44,810 nt of DNA from Massilia sp. Root335 (GTDB lineage Bacteria > Pseudomonadota > Gammaproteobacteria > Burkholderiales > Burkholderiaceae_D), in assembly GCF_001425685.1 (NCBI RefSeq), contig NZ_LMCY01000026.1:170779-215588 (forward strand), written 5' to 3'. A model generated the notes under the pieces. That model worked only from the letters and a program-made list of their open reading frames with translations, was not told the origin of the DNA and did no database searches. Positions within the stretch are counted from its first letter, which is position 1. Each line of letters opens with the position of its first letter. Both the position numbers and the translations under genes were made by a program. Below, in pieces: positions 24,977-33,683 of the stretch.

Positions 24977-25543
24977 ATGGAAGGATTGGACATCACCGGC
25001 GACTCCAGGCTGGATCGCAAGGTCGCGCTGACCGTCGCGCTGCTGGCGTCGTTCATGGGCGTCTGCAAGATCAAGGACGACAACATCGTGCAGGCGATGC
25101 AGCAGGCGCAGGCCGACAAGATCGACCACTGGGCGTTCTACCAGGCCCGCAACCTGCGCCAGGAACAGGCGCATACGACCTTGCTGCAGCTGCGCCTGGC
25201 CGCGGCGGCGCGCCCGGCCGGCGAGCAGGCAGGCTACGCCGCCGCGATCGCGGAGCTGGAAAAACTGGAGAGCGGCCAGGCGAAAAAGAAGGACGAGGTG
25301 GTGGCGCAGGCCAGGCAGGACCAGGCGACGTACGACGCGCTGAATTACCGCGACGACCAGTTCGACCTGTCCGACGCGGCGCTGGCGCTGGCCTTGTCGC
25401 TGCTGGCCGTGACCACCTTGACCCGGCAGCGCTGGCTGTACCTGGCGGCGCTGGTGCCGACGGTGGTCGGCGTGTTCTATGGCGTGGCCGGGTTGTGCGG
25501 GCTGCCGTTTCACCCGAGCTGGTTGACGGGGTTGCTCTCGTAG
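24977..25543 (+). CDS. DUF4337 membrane protein
   Basis: 188-residue protein of the DUF4337 type. One membrane segment near the N-terminus (RKVALTVALLASFMGVC), a charged, coiled-coil-like middle (about 60-125, with ELEKLESGQAKKKDEVVAQ) and two closely spaced membrane segments at the C-terminus (about 133-178). It starts 1 bp after the ATPase stop (TGACATG), so it belongs to the importer operon, possibly as an accessory. Function unknown. Confidence 0.8.
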   Translation: MEGLDITGDSRLDRKVALTVALLASFMGVCKIKDDNIVQAMQQAQADKIDHWAFYQARNLRQEQAHTTLLQLRLAAAARPAGEQAGYAAAIAELEKLESGQAKKKDEVVAQARQDQATYDALNYRDDQFDLSDAALALALSLLAVTTLTRQRWLYLAALVPTVVGVFYGVAGLCGLPFHPSWLTGLLS

Positions 25544-25556
25544 CGCCGATACGTCA

Positions 25557-25634
25557 TCCCCGCGCAGGCGGGGACCCAAGTTTGCCGGCAGCACGGCAAC
25601 GCATACAAAATGGGGCCCCTGCCTTCGCAGGGGC
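25557..25634. terminator. Two GC hairpins between convergent genes (REP-like / bidirectional stop)
   Basis: TCCCCGC-GCAG-GCGGGGA (25557-25574) and GCCCCTGC-CTTC-GCAGGGGC (25615-25634) are perfect stem-loops in the 99-bp gap between the importer unit and rph, which converge here. The first sits in the sequence GTCATCCCCGCGCAGGCGGG, a pattern repeated in many proteobacterial genomes. Neither has a U-run, so a termination or mRNA-stabilising role is only likely. Confidence 0.6.
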
Positions 25635-25642
25635 GACGGTAT

Positions 25643-26377
25643 TCATGCTGTCAAGCCGAGCGCCCGCTTCTGCAGGCCGACCAGCTCGCGGATCCCCTGC
25701 TCCGCCAGGTCGAGCAAGCGGTTCATGCCCGTCCGGTCGAAGGCCTCGCCTTCGGCCGTGCCCTGCACCTCGACGAAGTGCCCGGCATCCGTCATCACGA
25801 CGTTCATGTCCGTGTCGCAGCCGGAATCCTCGATGTAGTCCAGGTCCAGCACGGGCACGCCGGCCACCACGCCCACCGAGATCGCGGCCACGAAGTGCTT
25901 CACCGGCACGGCCGGGATCAGTCCCGCCGCCACCAGCCGCGAAAACGCGTCATGGGCCGCCACCATCGCGCCCGTGATCGACGCCGTGCGCGTGCCGCCG
26001 TCGGCCTGGATCACGTCGCAGTCCAGGTGCAGGGTGCGTTCGCCGAAAGCTTCCAGGTCGAACGCGGCGCGCAGCGAGCGGCCGATCAGGCGCTGGATTT
26101 CCTGCGTGCGGCCGGACTGCTTGCCGCGCGCCGCCTCGCGGTCCATGCGCGTGTGCGTGGAGCGCGGCAGCATGCCGTATTCCGCCGTCAGCCAGCCCTG
26201 CCCCTTCCCCTTTAAAAAGCCCGGCACTTTTTCTTCGATGCTGGCGGTGCAGATCACCTTCGTGTCGCCGCACTCGATCAGCACGGAACCTTCGGCGTGC
26301 TTCGTGTACTGGCGGGTGATGCGGATGGCGCGCAGCTGGTCGACGGCACGGCCGCTGGGGCGGAGGGTTTCGGTCAT
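25643..26377 (-). CDS. rph: Ribonuclease PH
   Basis: 244-residue phosphate-dependent exoribonuclease that trims tRNA 3' ends. It starts [20 protein letters not shown] and has the typical [47 protein letters not shown] and [12 protein letters not shown] regions with the phosphate-site RTQE and the catalytic-region CDTDMNVV. Full length, not broken like the rph of E. coli K-12. Follows the PP2C gene by 31 bp on the same strand. rdgB, its usual next gene, is found 9 kb further along on the same strand. Confidence 0.97.
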   Translation of the reverse strand: MTETLRPSGRAVDQLRAIRITRQYTKHAEGSVLIECGDTKVICTASIEEKVPGFLKGKGQGWLTAEYGMLPRSTHTRMDREAARGKQSGRTQEIQRLIGRSLRAAFDLEAFGERTLHLDCDVIQADGGTRTASITGAMVAAHDAFSRLVAAGLIPAVPVKHFVAAISVGVVAGVPVLDLDYIEDSGCDTDMNVVMTDAGHFVEVQGTAEGEAFDRTGMNRLLDLAEQGIRELVGLQKRALGLTA

Positions 26378-26408
26378 GGATGTCCTTCTTGTGAGTGGTT
26401 GTTCGGGT

Positions 26409-27338
26409 TTATTTCAGTATCTGCGACGACTTCTCGATCGCGTCGCGGATCTCGGCGATCGCCTTTTCGATGTCGTCCTCGTCGAACGGATCGTCGGGGC
26501 CGGGCGCGGCGGCCGGGGAATCGATGCGGCTCGTGACTTCGCCCTCGGGCAGCATCTGCGTGGAGACGACGCCCGGATCGGCGGCAAGGGCCGGCGTGCC
26601 CGCGCCCTGCCACTGGATGGCGAGGGCCGTCGTGTTGTCGCCGCGGCTGCCGGCGATGGCAGTGGCCATCGCGACCATCTCCGGCACGGCCTGCACGACG
26701 CCGTGCGCGGACAGGCGGTGCGCGATCTCGGTGTCGGGCAGGACCGACCACAGGCCGTCTGAGCACAGCAGCAGGATGTCGCCCGACTCCAGGCTCGCGC
26801 CGCGCGTCAGCTCGACCTTCGGCGGCGTCGACGCGCCCAGGCAGTTGTACAGCTTGTTGCGGTCCGGGTGCGTGGCACGCTCGCTCGCGTCGGCCTGCCC
26901 TTTCGCGATCAGGTACTCGATGTGCGAATGGTCGCGCGTGCGCCCGAGGACCTGCCCGCGGCGCAGCCAGTACAGGCGCGAATCGCCGCAATGGGCCCAC
27001 ACGGCGCTGTTGTGCTGCACCAGGCAGGCGACGATCGTCGTGCGCGGGGAATCCGGCATGGCGTGCTCGCGGGTGTAGCGCAGGATGTCGTCGTGGGCCT
27101 GCTGCAAGGCCTCTTCGAGGAAGCGTTCGGGCTTGCGCACGTACGGCGTGGCCTGCGCCTTGAAGCGCGCGGCGATGCTTTGCAGGGCGATCGTGGCCGC
27201 AACCTCGCCGCGCAGATGGCCGCCCATGCCGTCCGCCAGCACGAGCAGCAGCGCTTCGCGCGTGTACAGATAGCCCATGCGGTCCTGGTTGAGTTTGCGG
27301 CCGCCGATGTGGCTTTGCTGGTAGACGGAGAATTGCAT
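26409..27338 (-). CDS. PP2C-family Ser/Thr protein phosphatase
   Basis: 309-residue metal-dependent phosphatase. Motifs in order: [48 protein letters not shown] and GDNTTALAI, which carry the metal-binding aspartates. The C-terminal 60 residues are acidic and probably disordered ([13 protein letters not shown]). It follows the Ser/Thr kinase gene by 9 bp; the pair probably acts on the same phosphoproteins. No membrane segment, so cytoplasmic. Confidence 0.94.
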   Translation of the reverse strand: MQFSVYQQSHIGGRKLNQDRMGYLYTREALLLVLADGMGGHLRGEVAATIALQSIAARFKAQATPYVRKPERFLEEALQQAHDDILRYTREHAMPDSPRTTIVACLVQHNSAVWAHCGDSRLYWLRRGQVLGRTRDHSHIEYLIAKGQADASERATHPDRNKLYNCLGASTPPKVELTRGASLESGDILLLCSDGLWSVLPDTEIAHRLSAHGVVQAVPEMVAMATAIAGSRGDNTTALAIQWQGAGTPALAADPGVVSTQMLPEGEVTSRIDSPAAAPGPDDPFDEDDIEKAIAEIRDAIEKSSQILK

Positions 27339-27347
27339 ATCGGTTCC

Positions 27348-28337
27348 TCAGTTACGTCCGCCGCGGCCGAAGCCGATGCGTCCCACGAGGCCGCGCCAGC
27401 CGGATTCCGGGGCGGCCTCCGTCGCCGCCTGCTGCGCCCCGGTGCGCGCCGCGGGGAGCCCGGCCTGCAGCGCCTTCTGCACCGCGAACACGCTCTGCGG
27501 CCGCGCCAGCGGATCGAGCGCGAGGCAGGCGCTCACCATCGCCACCAGGCCCGGCGTGTACGCGCCTTCGAGCCGCGCGATCTGGTCGATCATCGTGTCG
27601 GCCACGCGGCGCTGGTCGGCCGGCTGCGGCGGCGCGCCCGCCATGCAGGCGAACATGGCCGCGCCGATGCTGTAGATGTCCGTCCACGGCCCGAGCGCGG
27701 CCCCTTTCGCATACAGCTCGGGCGCGGCGAAGCCGGGCGTGTACATGGGCGCCAGGGTGGGCGAATCGGTATGGATGGTCTGGCGCGCCGCGCCGAAGTC
27801 GAGCAGCAGGGGCGAGCCGTCGGTGCGGAGGTAGATGTTGGCCGGCTTCAGGTCCAGGTGCAGCAGCTTGTTGGCGTGGACCTCGCGCAGCCCGGCGCAG
27901 ACGCCGTTGAAGACCTGCCGGATGAACGGTTCGCCGGCGCGGCTGCCCTTGGCATTGATCCGCGCGGCATATTCCTGCAGCGAGTGGCCGGCTTCGTAGG
28001 CCATCACCATATAGACCGTGTCGTTGGCACGGAAAAAATTTAACACACGCACGACGTTCGGATGGACGATGCGCGCCAGCGCCCGCCCTTCCTCGAAAAA
28101 GCATTTCAGGCCGATGCGGAAGACGGGCAGATTGGTCTTGGCGATCACGGGCGCGAGCGCGCCCGGCGGGCGCAGCGCCAGGGCGCTGGGCAGGTATTCC
28201 TTGATCGCGACGGCGTTGCCGTCGCCGTCATATGCCAGATAAACAATACTGAACCCGCCGGACGCAATTTTCTTTACAATGCGATATCCGCCAATTTCCA
28301 GGCCATCGGGCAAGGGAGCATTATTCTGGGCAGCCAT
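27348..28337 (-). CDS. Eukaryote-like Ser/Thr protein kinase
   Basis: 329-residue cytoplasmic kinase. Glycine loop IASGGFSIVYLA, ATP lysine Lys46 (AIKEYLPS), catalytic loop HLDLKPANI with Asp162 and metal-binding DFG (LLLDFGAAR), then APELY. The residue before the catalytic Asp is Leu, so it is a non-RD kinase, often not switched by activation-loop phosphorylation. No membrane or PASTA region; the last 40 residues are Ala/Gly/Arg-rich. Operon kinase-PP2C-rph; divergent from yicC. Confidence 0.94.
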   Translation of the reverse strand: MAAQNNAPLPDGLEIGGYRIVKKIASGGFSIVYLAYDGDGNAVAIKEYLPSALALRPPGALAPVIAKTNLPVFRIGLKCFFEEGRALARIVHPNVVRVLNFFRANDTVYMVMAYEAGHSLQEYAARINAKGSRAGEPFIRQVFNGVCAGLREVHANKLLHLDLKPANIYLRTDGSPLLLDFGAARQTIHTDSPTLAPMYTPGFAAPELYAKGAALGPWTDIYSIGAAMFACMAGAPPQPADQRRVADTMIDQIARLEGAYTPGLVAMVSACLALDPLARPQSVFAVQKALQAGLPAARTGAQQAATEAAPESGWRGLVGRIGFGRGGRN

Positions 28338-28367
28338 TTGGGAAAGTATTCCTTGCTAAACACGGGG

Positions 28368-28396
28368 ATTGTGTGGATAAATCACCGCTTTGTAAA
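28368..28396 (-). promoter_or_regulatory. Candidate promoter of the kinase-PP2C-rph operon
   Basis: On the minus strand TTTACA (28391-28396) and CACAAT (28368-28373) lie 17 bp apart, about 31 bp before the kinase start, in the only AT-rich part of the 151-bp divergent gap. The -10 box is imperfect. Confidence 0.35.
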
Positions 28397-28488
28397 GAAT
28401 AAGGGAATCTCGCAAAACCACAGCGCGCGGCGCCACCCGCACCGCGCCGCCGGGCGGGTCGCGCAGATTCCGGAAATCGGGGACTCCA

Positions 28489-29391
28489 TTGAGCATTTCT
28501 AGCATGACAGGTTATGCGGTCGCCACAAGCGAAGGCGCTGCCGGCACGCTGACGATCGAGATCAAGAGCGTCAATTCGCGCTTCCTCGACCTGCAGTTCC
28601 GCATCAACGACGATTTGCGCGCGCTTGAACCGGACCTGCGCTCCGCCATCATGGCAGCCATCACGCGCGGCAAGGTCGAGGTCCGTCTGTCGTTCGGCCG
28701 CAAGGCCACGACGGGCTCGCAGGCCCTCAACCACACGCTGCTGGCCGACCTCGCCCGGCTGCAGACCGAGGTCACGCGCCACTTCGTATCCGCGCCCCTG
28801 ATGACGGTGGCCGAACTGCTGCGCTGGCCGGGCGTGATCGAGGAAGCGCAGATCGGCCAGGAATCGCTCCAGGCCGACGTCGCCGCCCTCGCCGCGAAAA
28901 CGATTGCCGCCTTCGTCGACAGCCGCAAGCGCGAAGGCGCCGCGCTGGAAGCCATGCTGGTCGCGCGCATCGAGGCGATGGAAGCCATCGTCAAGCGCAT
29001 CACGCCGCTGATCCCGCAAGTCATCGCCCAGTTCCAGCAAAAGGCCATCGAGCGCATGCAGGACGCCCTGGGCCTCGCCGGCCACGGCAATCCGCAAGTC
29101 CTCACGCGCCAGGAAGTATTCGAACGGATCCGCCAGGAAGTCACGCTGTACGGCATCCGCATCGACGTCTCGGAAGAATTGTCGCGCCTGACGGCGCACC
29201 TGACCGAGACCCGCCACATCCTCAAGAAAGGCGGCCAGGTCGGCAAGCGCCTCGACTTCATGATGCAGGAACTGAATCGCGAGGCGAATACGCTGGGCGC
29301 CAAGGCTTCCGTCAAGGAGCTTGCGGATGCGTCGATGGAGCTCAAGCTGCTCATTGAACAGATGCGCGAGCAGGTACAGAATCTCGAATAA
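28489..29391 (+). CDS. yicC: YicC-family endoribonuclease
   Basis: 300-residue protein of the YicC/YloC family, conserved in bacteria; recent work on homologues reports endoribonuclease activity. It starts SISSMTGYA as in relatives and ends with the conserved DUF1732 segment ([19 protein letters not shown]). The start is TTG at 28489 because GGGGA lies 5 bases before it; the ATG at 28504 has no Shine-Dalgarno and would cut off the conserved first strand. Upstream of gmk, as in many betaproteobacteria, but separated by a palindromic repeat. Confidence 0.93.
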   Translation: MSISSMTGYAVATSEGAAGTLTIEIKSVNSRFLDLQFRINDDLRALEPDLRSAIMAAITRGKVEVRLSFGRKATTGSQALNHTLLADLARLQTEVTRHFVSAPLMTVAELLRWPGVIEEAQIGQESLQADVAALAAKTIAAFVDSRKREGAALEAMLVARIEAMEAIVKRITPLIPQVIAQFQQKAIERMQDALGLAGHGNPQVLTRQEVFERIRQEVTLYGIRIDVSEELSRLTAHLTETRHILKKGGQVGKRLDFMMQELNREANTLGAKASVKELADASMELKLLIEQMREQVQNLE

Positions 29392-29426
29392 TCGCGGGCA
29401 CGCCGCAGGGCGCGCATGCGTCACGC

Positions 29427-29511
29427 GTGGGCACGGGGTGCCCACCCTACCGCAACATTCGTAGGGTGGGCACTTCGTGTTTCGGGCATCTAGCCCGAAA
29501 CACTGCCCACG
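29427..29511. repeat. Nested palindromic intergenic repeat, copy 2, with extra hairpin
   Basis: Left arm 29427-29452 matches the other copies. The right arm (from 29460, GTAGGGTGGGCA) is interrupted by a perfect 11-bp hairpin GTGTTTCGGGC-ATCTA-GCCCGAAACAC (29477-29503) before it resumes with TGCCCACG. This looks like a hairpin inserted into, or grown from, the ordinary arm. Located between yicC and gmk. Confidence 0.85.
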
Positions 29512-29564
29512 CGGATTTAGAATCACCGATATATCAAGAATCACACGTAACAAAGGAACCCACC

Positions 29565-30212
29565 ATGCTCACCTCCGCTTTCTCAGGCAGCCTGTTCGTC
29601 GTCGCCGCTCCGTCCGGCGCCGGCAAGTCGACCCTGGTCAATGCGCTGCTGGCGCTGGAACCGGGCATCAAGCTGTCGATCTCGACCACGACGCGCCCGC
29701 CGCGCCCGGGCGAAGAGGACGGCCGCGAATACCACTTCACCAGCGCCGAGGATTTCGTCGCCCGCGCCGACCGCGGCGAATTCCTGGAATGGGCCGAAGT
29801 GCATGGGAATTACTACGGCACGAGCCGCCTGACCGTGGAACAGGAAATGAAGACGGGCATCGACATCCTGCTGGAAATCGACTGGCAGGGTGCGCGCCAG
29901 GTGAAGAAGCAGTTCCCGGATGCGGCCGGCATCTTCATCCTGCCGCCGTCGATCGCGGCGCTGGAAGAGCGCCTGCACAAGCGCGGCACCGACGAGCCGC
30001 ACATCATCACGCGGCGCCTGCTGGCCGCGGGGGGCGAGATCGCTCACGCTCCCGAGTTCGAGTATGCTATCATCAACGAAGAGTTCAACGTCGCCCTGTC
30101 CGAGCTGCAGGCGATTGTCAGGGCGACACGTTCGCGCTTCGCCCAACAGGCAGCCCGCAACGCCTCGCTGTTTGCCCAACTGGGAATCCACGCGCAGCTA
30201 CCGCAAACTTGA
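29565..30212 (+). CDS. gmk: Guanylate kinase
   Basis: 215-residue enzyme that phosphorylates GMP to GDP with ATP. P loop APSGAGKST at about residues 15-23, GMP-binding [11 protein letters not shown] and GREYHF, then [14 protein letters not shown] at 29565 has AAAGGAACC before it; the longer frame back to 29427 reads through the palindromic repeat and is rejected. First of the gmk-rpoZ-spoT series, the same order as in E. coli. Confidence 0.97.
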   Translation: MLTSAFSGSLFVVAAPSGAGKSTLVNALLALEPGIKLSISTTTRPPRPGEEDGREYHFTSAEDFVARADRGEFLEWAEVHGNYYGTSRLTVEQEMKTGIDILLEIDWQGARQVKKQFPDAAGIFILPPSIAALEERLHKRGTDEPHIITRRLLAAGGEIAHAPEFEYAIINEEFNVALSELQAIVRATRSRFAQQAARNASLFAQLGIHAQLPQT

Positions 30213-30217
30213 CCATT

Positions 30218-30275
30218 GGTGGGCACGGTGTGCCCACCCTACCGCGATTCGTAGGGTGGGCATCCCGTGCCCACC
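30218..30275. repeat. Nested palindromic intergenic repeat, copy 3
   Basis: Arms 30218-30244 and 30250-30275 are inverted copies with few mismatches and only 5 bases between them. Each arm contains GTGGGCA(C)...GTGCCCAC. It begins 6 bp after the gmk stop, between gmk and rpoZ, where it could act as a processing or attenuating hairpin. Confidence 0.9.
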
Positions 30276-30328
30276 TGCCGTTTGCGTGACAGAATTATCA
30301 CTGAAACAATTTCATCTGTGGAGTTACC

Positions 30329-30532
30329 ATGGCCCGCATCACCATCGAAGACTGCCTGAAAAACATTCCGAACCGTTTCCAGCTGACCCTGGCCGCGACC
30401 TACCGCGCGCGCCAACTGCTGCAAGGCCATACCCCGAAAGTCGAAGCCAAGGACAAGCCAACCGTCGTCGCGCTGCGTGAAATCGCTGCCGGCAAGGTTG
30501 GCCTGGAAATGCTGAAAAAAGTCCCGATGTAA
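30329..30532 (+). CDS. rpoZ: RNA polymerase omega subunit
   Basis: 67-residue small subunit that helps assemble RNA polymerase and forms part of a ppGpp-binding site. It starts [19 protein letters not shown], as in other betaproteobacteria, with GGAG before the ATG. Placement directly before spoT matches E. coli and puts the ppGpp synthetase/hydrolase next to one of its targets. Confidence 0.97.
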   Translation: MARITIEDCLKNIPNRFQLTLAATYRARQLLQGHTPKVEAKDKPTVVALREIAAGKVGLEMLKKVPM

Positions 30533-30631
30533 TTCGGGCGGTGCCTGAGCTTATATGAGCCGACGGTGGTCCATGAATCAGCCCGTGATTCTGTTATGCT
30601 GTTTCCATACTGCGGCTGATTGTCTTTTCGT

Positions 30632-32881
30632 ATGAACCTGTCCTCACCGGATTCCGTCCACTCGGGCACCAACACCACCAAGGCGAGCCGGCCCGGCCGG
30701 CCCGCCAACAAACCGCAGGAAACCGAACCGGTCCCCGCGCCCGGCGTCGCGTCGATCACCCATCTGGCCACCAAGCTGGCCGAATACCTCACTCCCGTCG
30801 AACTCAAGCGCGTCAAGGAAGCCTACCGCTTCTCGGACGAGATGCACCTCGGCCAGGTCCGCAAGTCGGGCGAGCCCTATATCTCGCACCCGATCGCCGT
30901 CGCCGAAATCTGCGCCGACTGGAAGCTGGACGCCCAGGCCATCATGGCCGCGCTGCTGCACGACGTGATCGAGGACCAGGACGTCAAGAAGGAAGAGCTG
31001 CTGGAACGCTTCGGCCCGCAGGTCGCCGACCTCGTCGACGGCCTGTCGAAGCTGGAGAAAATCGAATTCCAGAGCGTCGTCGAGGCGCAGGCGGAAAACT
31101 TCCGCAAGATGCTGCTGGCGATGGCGTCGGACGTGCGCGTCATCCTCATCAAGCTGGCCGACCGCCTGCACAATATGCGCACGCTCGGCGTGATGGTCCC
31201 GGCCAAGAAGCGCCGCATCGCGGGCGAGACGATGGAAGTCTACGTGCCGATCGCGCATCGCCTCGGCCTGAACGACATCTACCGCGAGCTGCAGGACCTG
31301 TCGTTCTCGCACCTGTATCCGCTGCGCTACCGCACGCTGTCGAAGGCGATCAAGTCGGCGCGCGGCAACCGCCGCGAAGTGGTCAAGAAGATCCTCGACG
31401 CGGTCAAGAACCAGCTAGCCGCGGCCGGCCTGCCGGCCGAAGTCTACGGCCGCGAGAAGACCCTGTACGGCATCTATAAAAAGATGCGCAGCAAGCACCT
31501 GTCGTTCTCGCAGGTGCTGGACGTGTACGGTTTCCGCGTCGTCGTCGACACCGTCCCGAACTGCTATGTGGCGCTCGGCTCGCTGCATGCGCTGTACAAG
31601 CCCATGCCCGGCAAGTTCAAGGACTACATCGCGATCCGCAAGATCAACGGCTACCAGTCGCTGCACACCACCCTGATCGGCCCGTACGGCACCCCGGTCG
31701 AATTCCAGATCCGCACACAGGAGATGCACCGCACGGCGGAATCCGGCGTGGCGGCGCACTGGCTGTACAAGACGGGCGACCAGAACATGACCGACCTGCA
31801 GCAGCGCACGCACGCATGGCTGCAGTCGCTGCTCGACATCCAGCAGCAGACGGGCGATTCCGCCGAATTCCTCGAGCACGTGAAGGTCGACCTGTTCCCG
31901 GACTCCGTCTACGTGTTCACGCCGAAGTCGAAGATCATCGCCCTGCCGCGCGGGGCCACGCCGCTCGACTTCGCCTACAGCATCCACACCGGCATCGGCG
32001 ACCACACGGTGTCCGTCAAGATCAACCACGAGCCCGCGTCGCTGCGCACGGAACTGCGCAACGGCGACATCGTCGAGATCGAGACCGACCCCGATTCGCG
32101 CCCCAGCCCCACGTGGCTGTCGTTTGTACGCACGGGCAAGGCGCGCTCGGCGATCCGCCACCACCTGCGCACCATCAACCTGAACGAATCCGTCGAACTC
32201 GGCCAGGAACTGCTGCGCCAGGCGCTGGCCCAGCTGAGCATCAAGGCCGAGCTGGCGCCGTCGACCGTCGACCGGCTGCTGGCCGAATCCTCGGCCAAGT
32301 CGATGGACGAGGTGTACGCCGACATCGGCATCGGCAAGCGCATGCCGGCCCTCGTGGCGCGCCACATCGTGAGCCTGCTGGGCGGCGACGTCGCCACCGT
32401 CCCGGCCCAGCCGAGCAACGGCAGCGAACTGGACCCCGTCACGATCTACGGCAGCGAAGGCGTCGCGGTCCAGCTGGCGCCGTGCTGCCTGCCGATCCCG
32501 GGCGACCACATCATCGGCCAGCTGCGCCGCGACCAGGGCCTCGTCGTGCACACGGCCGACTGCTCGCAGGCCAACCGCCTGCGCCTGAAGGAACCGGACC
32601 GCTGGATTCCGGCCCAGTGGGGCACCGAACTGAATCGCCGCTTCGACTGCCGCATCCGCCTCTTGATCAACAACGAAAAGGGCATCCTGGCCCGCGTCGC
32701 CGCCGAGATCGGCGAGTCCGATGCCAACATCACGTATGTCGGCATGGACGAGGACGACGAACACATGATGACCCAGTTGCGCTTCACGATCCAGATCAAG
32801 GATCGCGTGCACCTGGCGCATCTGATCCGGAACCTGCGGCGGGTGGCCGGCGTCAACCGCGTGGAGCGCGAGCGGGCGTGA
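30632..32881 (+). CDS. spoT: Bifunctional (p)ppGpp synthetase/hydrolase, SpoT/Rel type
   Basis: About 749 residues. An intact HD hydrolase domain is present (ISHPIAVAEI, then LLHDVIEDQ), followed by the synthetase domain (YGREKTLYGIYKKMRSK, DVYGFRVVVDT, NGYQSLHTTLIGP), a TGS domain (VYVFTPKSKIIALPRGATPLDFAYSIH), the helical/CC region (CCLPIPGD) and a C-terminal ACT domain (NNEKGILARVAAEIGESDANI). The HD motif makes it SpoT-like rather than RelA. ATG at 30632 is preferred to an in-frame TTG 12 bases earlier; neither has a strong ribosome binding site. Third gene after gmk and rpoZ. Confidence 0.96.
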   Translation: MNLSSPDSVHSGTNTTKASRPGRPANKPQETEPVPAPGVASITHLATKLAEYLTPVELKRVKEAYRFSDEMHLGQVRKSGEPYISHPIAVAEICADWKLDAQAIMAALLHDVIEDQDVKKEELLERFGPQVADLVDGLSKLEKIEFQSVVEAQAENFRKMLLAMASDVRVILIKLADRLHNMRTLGVMVPAKKRRIAGETMEVYVPIAHRLGLNDIYRELQDLSFSHLYPLRYRTLSKAIKSARGNRREVVKKILDAVKNQLAAAGLPAEVYGREKTLYGIYKKMRSKHLSFSQVLDVYGFRVVVDTVPNCYVALGSLHALYKPMPGKFKDYIAIRKINGYQSLHTTLIGPYGTPVEFQIRTQEMHRTAESGVAAHWLYKTGDQNMTDLQQRTHAWLQSLLDIQQQTGDSAEFLEHVKVDLFPDSVYVFTPKSKIIALPRGATPLDFAYSIHTGIGDHTVSVKINHEPASLRTELRNGDIVEIETDPDSRPSPTWLSFVRTGKARSAIRHHLRTINLNESVELGQELLRQALAQLSIKAELAPSTVDRLLAESSAKSMDEVYADIGIGKRMPALVARHIVSLLGGDVATVPAQPSNGSELDPVTIYGSEGVAVQLAPCCLPIPGDHIIGQLRRDQGLVVHTADCSQANRLRLKEPDRWIPAQWGTELNRRFDCRIRLLINNEKGILARVAAEIGESDANITYVGMDEDDEHMMTQLRFTIQIKDRVHLAHLIRNLRRVAGVNRVERERA

Positions 32882-32911
32882 CGCGTCCGCGGCGGCGCCT
32901 TAGTCTTAGCC

Positions 32912-33676
32912 TTACAACGCCAGCGTACACCGGAACCCGACATACGCCTGCCGCGCCTGCGGCCGTTCGTCGACGACGGTAAACACCCCCGCCCCTTCCT
33001 GCGACGACCAGCTGCCGCCCCGCGCAAGCGCCCTGCCCCACCAGCTGCGCCCGGCGCGCGGCCACCAGCCGAGGCCCTGCTGCATCGGTGCGCCCGGCGG
33101 CGTCGCCAGGGTGGGCGAATCGGGCGCGAAACCGTGCGCGACGATGCCGTCGATGTCGCCCTGGACATCGTCGAAGACCCAGCTGAACGCATTGCCCGCA
33201 ACATCATGGATGCGCTCGCCGGTCGACAACACGTGCCAGCGCCGCTCGCGCGGATCGGGCGACGCCGCGCAGGCCGGCTGGGGCGCGTCGAACCGGCCCA
33301 GGTGCAATCCCTGGAACAGCCGGCCCGCCCCGACGGCGCCGCCGCTCCAATTGGCGGCCTGGGCCGCGAGATCGTGCGCGATGGCCAGCGCCTGCGATTC
33401 GGTCAGCAGCCTGACCCCGGCCCGTGCGCAGGCTTCGCGCGCCGCGTGATAGCCGATGCGCACCCACGGCGGCGCCGTCGCGCTCAGCAGGAGCTGCCCG
33501 TCCGGTCCGCGCGCCGCCAGCCAGCGCGCCACCGCGAACGCAGGCACGGTGACGCCGCTTGGCAGCGTGGTCGCCGGCACGACGACGAAGCCGGCCGGGA
33601 GAGGCGCCGCCGGCCGAGGTCCGGCCGGAAGCGGCGCGCTCGCCACGACGGCCATATCCACCTCGAGATTGCCCAT
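32912..33676 (-). CDS. Formylglycine-generating-enzyme-like (SUMF1/FGE-sulfatase domain) protein
   Basis: 254-residue protein with the SUMF1 pattern: an early PLPAGFVVVPA, then VRIGYHAAREACARAGVRLLTESQ, the central DVAGNAFSWVFDD, and the terminal RALARGGSWSS and YVGFRCTL. This fold includes enzymes that oxidise a Cys to formylglycine, hydroxylases, and binding-only proteins such as diversity-generating-retroelement targets; no sulfatase gene is present and the exact catalytic cysteines cannot be assigned. It starts 7 bp after the 118-residue unknown gene and is the last gene of the SGNH-carbamoyltransferase unit, suggesting a role in modifying the same product. Met8 (33655) is an alternative start. 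Confidence 0.75.
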   Translation of the reverse strand: MGNLEVDMAVVASAPLPAGPRPAAPLPAGFVVVPATTLPSGVTVPAFAVARWLAARGPDGQLLLSATAPPWVRIGYHAAREACARAGVRLLTESQALAIAHDLAAQAANWSGGAVGAGRLFQGLHLGRFDAPQPACAASPDPRERRWHVLSTGERIHDVAGNAFSWVFDDVQGDIDGIVAHGFAPDSPTLATPPGAPMQQGLGWWPRAGRSWWGRALARGGSWSSQEGAGVFTVVDERPQARQAYVGFRCTLAL

Positions 33677-33683
33677 GCGCTAC

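Noticed and set aside
23594..30275. Proline/glycine/cysteine-rich short peptides (for example GTGCPPY) encoded in the intergenic repeats
   Set aside because: The same peptide appears wherever the palindromic repeat occurs in frame; it reflects the repeat, not a gene family.
32912..33676. Target protein of a diversity-generating retroelement (same fold as FGE-like proteins)
   Set aside because: No reverse transcriptase, template repeat or adenine-rich variable 3' end is visible nearby.
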